From Collinsella aerofaciens (GTDB lineage: Bacteria; Actinomycetota; Coriobacteriia; Coriobacteriales; Coriobacteriaceae), in assembly GCA_014846205.1 (NCBI GenBank), contig RKAY01000128.1:1-8009 (forward strand): a stretch of DNA of 8,009 nt, in the 5' to 3' direction. The notes under the pieces are model-generated. The model was not told the DNA's origin. It saw only the letters and a program-made list of their open reading frames with translations, and ran no database searches. This document shows positions 6,156-8,009 of this stretch, one piece after another. The position numbers and the translations under genes are program-made. Within the stretch, counting starts at the first letter, position 1. Each line of letters starts with the position of its first letter.

Positions 6156-7286
6156 ATGTCTGAGTTTGCTGCCGGTCCTGCCGGTCGTATCGAGCGTGTC
6201 CGTGCCCTGATGATTGAGCGTGGCTACGATGCCATCGTGGTGCGCGACGAGGCTAACCTTCGTTGGCTCACGGGCGTGAAGGGCGTCTTCGACTACACCT
6301 TCGAGTTCCCGCACGCCGCGTTTATTACGGCTGACCAGTGCCTGTTCCACACCGACTCGCGCTACCTTAACAGCTTTGAGGAGAACACGCCCGCCGGCAG
6401 CCCTTGGGTCTACGACATGGACGAGGGCACCATTCCCGGCTGGGTCGCCGGCAAGATCGCGGCCAACAAGTGCCGCGTCTGCGCTGTCGAGGATGACATG
6501 CAGATTAACTTCTACCAGGGCATCCAGCGTGGTCTGGAGGACCGCTCCGTCGCCTGCATGCTGCCGCTGATGCACGACGACATCCGCAAGATGCGCGCCA
6601 TCAAGGATGCCGAGGAGATCGAGCTCATGCGCCACGCGCAGTCGATCACCGATGCCGCCTTCCAGCACATGCTCGGCTTTATTAAGCCCGGTATGACCGA
6701 GAAGCAGGTCCGCAACGAGCTCGAGAACTTTATGTTCGCCAACGGCGCCGACAGCTTGGCCTTTGGCTCCATCGTGGCGAGCGGTCCCAACACTGCCAAC
6801 CCGCACGCTGTGCCGAGTGACCGCGTGATCGAGAAGGGTGACTTCGTCCTCATGGATTACGGCGCGGGCTACTGCGATTATCGCTCCGACATGACTCGTA
6901 CCGTCGTGATGGGCGAGCCCACCCAGGAGCAGCTCGACCTGTATGCGCTCGTGCGCCGTACGCACGAGGAGTGCGTCGCCGCCATCCATCCGGGCGTCGA
7001 GGGCAACGACATTTTCAAGCTTTCCAAGAAGATCATCGGCGATGCTGGCTATGGCGATTACTACAACCATGGTCTGGGCCACGGCGTGGGCATCGATATC
7101 CACGAGCTGCCCAACTTCAACCGCAGCAAGAACATCATCGAGGTCGGCTCGGTTATCACCATGGAGCCTGGCGTGTACCTGCCCGGCGTGGGCGGCGTGC
7201 GCCTGGAGGACTACGGCGTGGTCACCGAGAACGGCTACGAGCCTTTCACCAAGACCTCGCACGACCTGCACGTCATCGAATGCTAG
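6156..7286 (+). CDS. M24 family Xaa-Pro aminopeptidase/dipeptidase
   Basis: Cytoplasmic metallopeptidase of the creatinase/PepP/PepQ type, which releases residues before proline or splits X-Pro dipeptides. It has 376 residues. An N-terminal creatinase-like domain (about 10-140) precedes the pita-bread catalytic domain (about 148-370). All five metal ligands are visible: D234 (LMDYGA), D245 (DMTRT), H309 (GLGHGVG), E337 (TMEPGVY) and E351 (RLEDYG). H217 (NPHAVPSD) and H316 (IHELP) match the substrate-contact histidines. There is no signal peptide. The sequence does not decide between aminopeptidase P (PepP) and prolidase (PepQ). The ATG at 6156 is preceded by AAGAAAGGA (6141-6149) with 6-nt spacing. 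The 131-nt upstream gap holds a possible promoter and a structured leader, and a terminator follows the gene, so it may be monocistronic. Its position before efp matches other Actinobacteria. Confidence 0.93.
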   Translation: MSEFAAGPAGRIERVRALMIERGYDAIVVRDEANLRWLTGVKGVFDYTFEFPHAAFITADQCLFHTDSRYLNSFEENTPAGSPWVYDMDEGTIPGWVAGKIAANKCRVCAVEDDMQINFYQGIQRGLEDRSVACMLPLMHDDIRKMRAIKDAEEIELMRHAQSITDAAFQHMLGFIKPGMTEKQVRNELENFMFANGADSLAFGSIVASGPNTANPHAVPSDRVIEKGDFVLMDYGAGYCDYRSDMTRTVVMGEPTQEQLDLYALVRRTHEECVAAIHPGVEGNDIFKLSKKIIGDAGYGDYYNHGLGHGVGIDIHELPNFNRSKNIIEVGSVITMEPGVYLPGVGGVRLEDYGVVTENGYEPFTKTSHDLHVIEC

Positions 7287-7308
7287 CCCATTTCGATAGA
7301 TTTTTGGG

Positions 7309-7351
7309 GCGGGGCGTCCGGAGCAATTCGGGAGCCCCGCGTTCTCTTTTT
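7309..7351 (+). terminator. Rho-independent terminator after the peptidase gene
   Basis: GCGGGGC (7309-7315) pairs perfectly with GCCCCGC (7334-7340). The stem continues through TCC/GGA and G-GA/TT-C pairs to a GCAA tetraloop (7323-7326), with single-base bulges at 7316 and 7330. The T-rich run GTTCTCTTTTT (7341-7351) follows. It starts 22 nt after the stop codon and should separate the peptidase transcript from efp. Confidence 0.9.
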
Positions 7352-7382
7352 ATGCGCACGCCGTAGGCGCCGCCTGCAAGTG

Positions 7383-7388
7383 TATAAT
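7383..7388 (+). promoter_or_regulatory. -10 element of the efp promoter
   Basis: A perfect TATAAT sits 57 nt before the efp ATG and downstream of the terminator, where an efp promoter is expected. No good -35 hexamer is found at 16-18 nt spacing (GC-rich sequence around 7359-7366). Transcription would start near 7395, giving a leader of about 50 nt. Confidence 0.65.
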
Positions 7389-7445
7389 TTCGGTCGTATG
7401 TAATTTGGACGCCTGTGCGTTCTGCCCATAAGAAGAAAGGTCGCT

Positions 7446-8009
7446 ATGCCTACCATTTCTACCGCCGACTTCAAGAACGGCCTCGGTCTCCGCATTAAGG
7501 ACAAGGTTTATACCATCGTCGAGTTCCAGCACGTCAAGCCGGGCAAGGGCGGTGCTTTTGTGCGCTACAAGACCCGCGATATCAAGAGCGGTCGTGTCGT
7601 CGAGAACACCTGCAACGCCGGTACCAAGTTCGAGAGCGTTATGCTCACCACCCGTGAGTTCCAGTACCTCTACAACGACGGTGCCGACTACATCTTCATG
7701 GACAATGAGTCCTACGAGCAGGTTCCCGTTCCCGAAGACATGGTGGGCGAGAACTCCAAGTGGTTGCGCGAGAACGACACCTGCCAGCTGCTCTTCGCCG
7801 ACGACGAGCTCATGGGCGTGACCCCGCCGATGTTCATCGAGACCACCATCGTCCAGACCGACCCGGGCTTTAAGGGCGACACCGTCCAGGGTTCCACCAA
7901 GCCGGCCACCATCGACACCGGCGCTGTCATCCAGGTCCCCATGTACCTCAACGAGGGCGAGGTCATCAAGGTTGACACCCGCGACGGCAAGTTCGTCTCC
8001 CGCGTCTAG
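7446..8009 (+). CDS. efp: Translation elongation factor P
   Basis: Binds between the ribosomal P and E sites and relieves stalling at consecutive prolines. It has 187 residues and is complete, with TAG as the last three bases of the window. The N-terminal KOW-like domain (about 1-65) carries the tip loop KPGKGGAFVR with K34, the residue that is modified in many bacteria. An EF-P central OB domain (about 68-127) and a C-terminal OB domain (about 130-186), with KPATIDTGAVIQVP and VDTRDGKFVSR, follow. The ATG at 7446 has AAGAAAGG (7433-7440) 5 nt upstream. It appears to have its own promoter (TATAAT at 7383) and is insulated by the preceding terminator. No modification enzyme gene (EpmA/EpmB or EarP type) is in the window. 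Identification is secure. Confidence 0.98.
   Translation: MPTISTADFKNGLGLRIKDKVYTIVEFQHVKPGKGGAFVRYKTRDIKSGRVVENTCNAGTKFESVMLTTREFQYLYNDGADYIFMDNESYEQVPVPEDMVGENSKWLRENDTCQLLFADDELMGVTPPMFIETTIVQTDPGFKGDTVQGSTKPATIDTGAVIQVPMYLNEGEVIKVDTRDGKFVSRV

Noticed and set aside
6072..7271. Antisense open frame of 399 codons opposite the Xaa-Pro peptidase gene
   Set aside because: It mirrors a gene with all M24 metal ligands in place; the antisense product is rich in His, Ala, Val and Leu from reverse-complemented codons and matches no family I know.
7301..7305. T-run right after the peptidase stop as a terminator
   Set aside because: No stem precedes it; the true terminator hairpin lies just downstream with its own T-run.

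Overview
The window looks like a chromosomal housekeeping segment from a high-GC Gram-positive bacterium, most likely an actinobacterium of the class Coriobacteriia (Collinsella/Olsenella-like). The class is an inference from gene order, protein motifs and GC-rich codon use; I cannot fix the genus. Everything is on the + strand. No tRNA, rRNA, CRISPR, insertion sequence or phage gene was seen.

Layout: (1) the 3' three quarters of alaS (1-2082, start outside the window); (2) ruvX (2100-2528); (3) mltG (2521-3876); (4) a YqeG-family HAD phosphatase (3879-4376); (5) aroK (4385-4918); (6) an aroB-like gene (4915-6024). These six are separated by at most 17 nt or overlap, so they probably form one operon. 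A 131-nt gap with a possible promoter and a structured leader follows, then an M24 Xaa-Pro aminopeptidase (6156-7286), a strong intrinsic terminator (7309-7351), a -10 element (7383-7388) and efp (7446-8009), complete to the last base.

The order alaS-ruvX-mltG-...-aroK-aroB-pep-efp is the classic actinobacterial order; in Mycobacterium tuberculosis it runs from Rv2555c down to Rv2534c. Here aroE and aroC, expected between mltG and aroK, are absent, and a yqeG-type gene sits there instead. The genes cover tRNA charging, Holliday-junction/rRNA nuclease function, peptidoglycan chain termination, a phosphatase, shikimate phosphorylation, proline-peptide turnover and relief of polyproline stalls.

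The most unusual item is the aroB-like gene. It keeps the length, position and several framework segments of 3-dehydroquinate synthase. By eye alignment, however, it has lost the glycine-rich NAD motif, the catalytic lysines and all three zinc ligands, while the reading frame is intact. The former NAD loop now holds five cysteines in 17 residues. It looks like a retained pseudoenzyme or a protein with a new function. The aroK next to it keeps its substrate-binding residues but has an altered lid.
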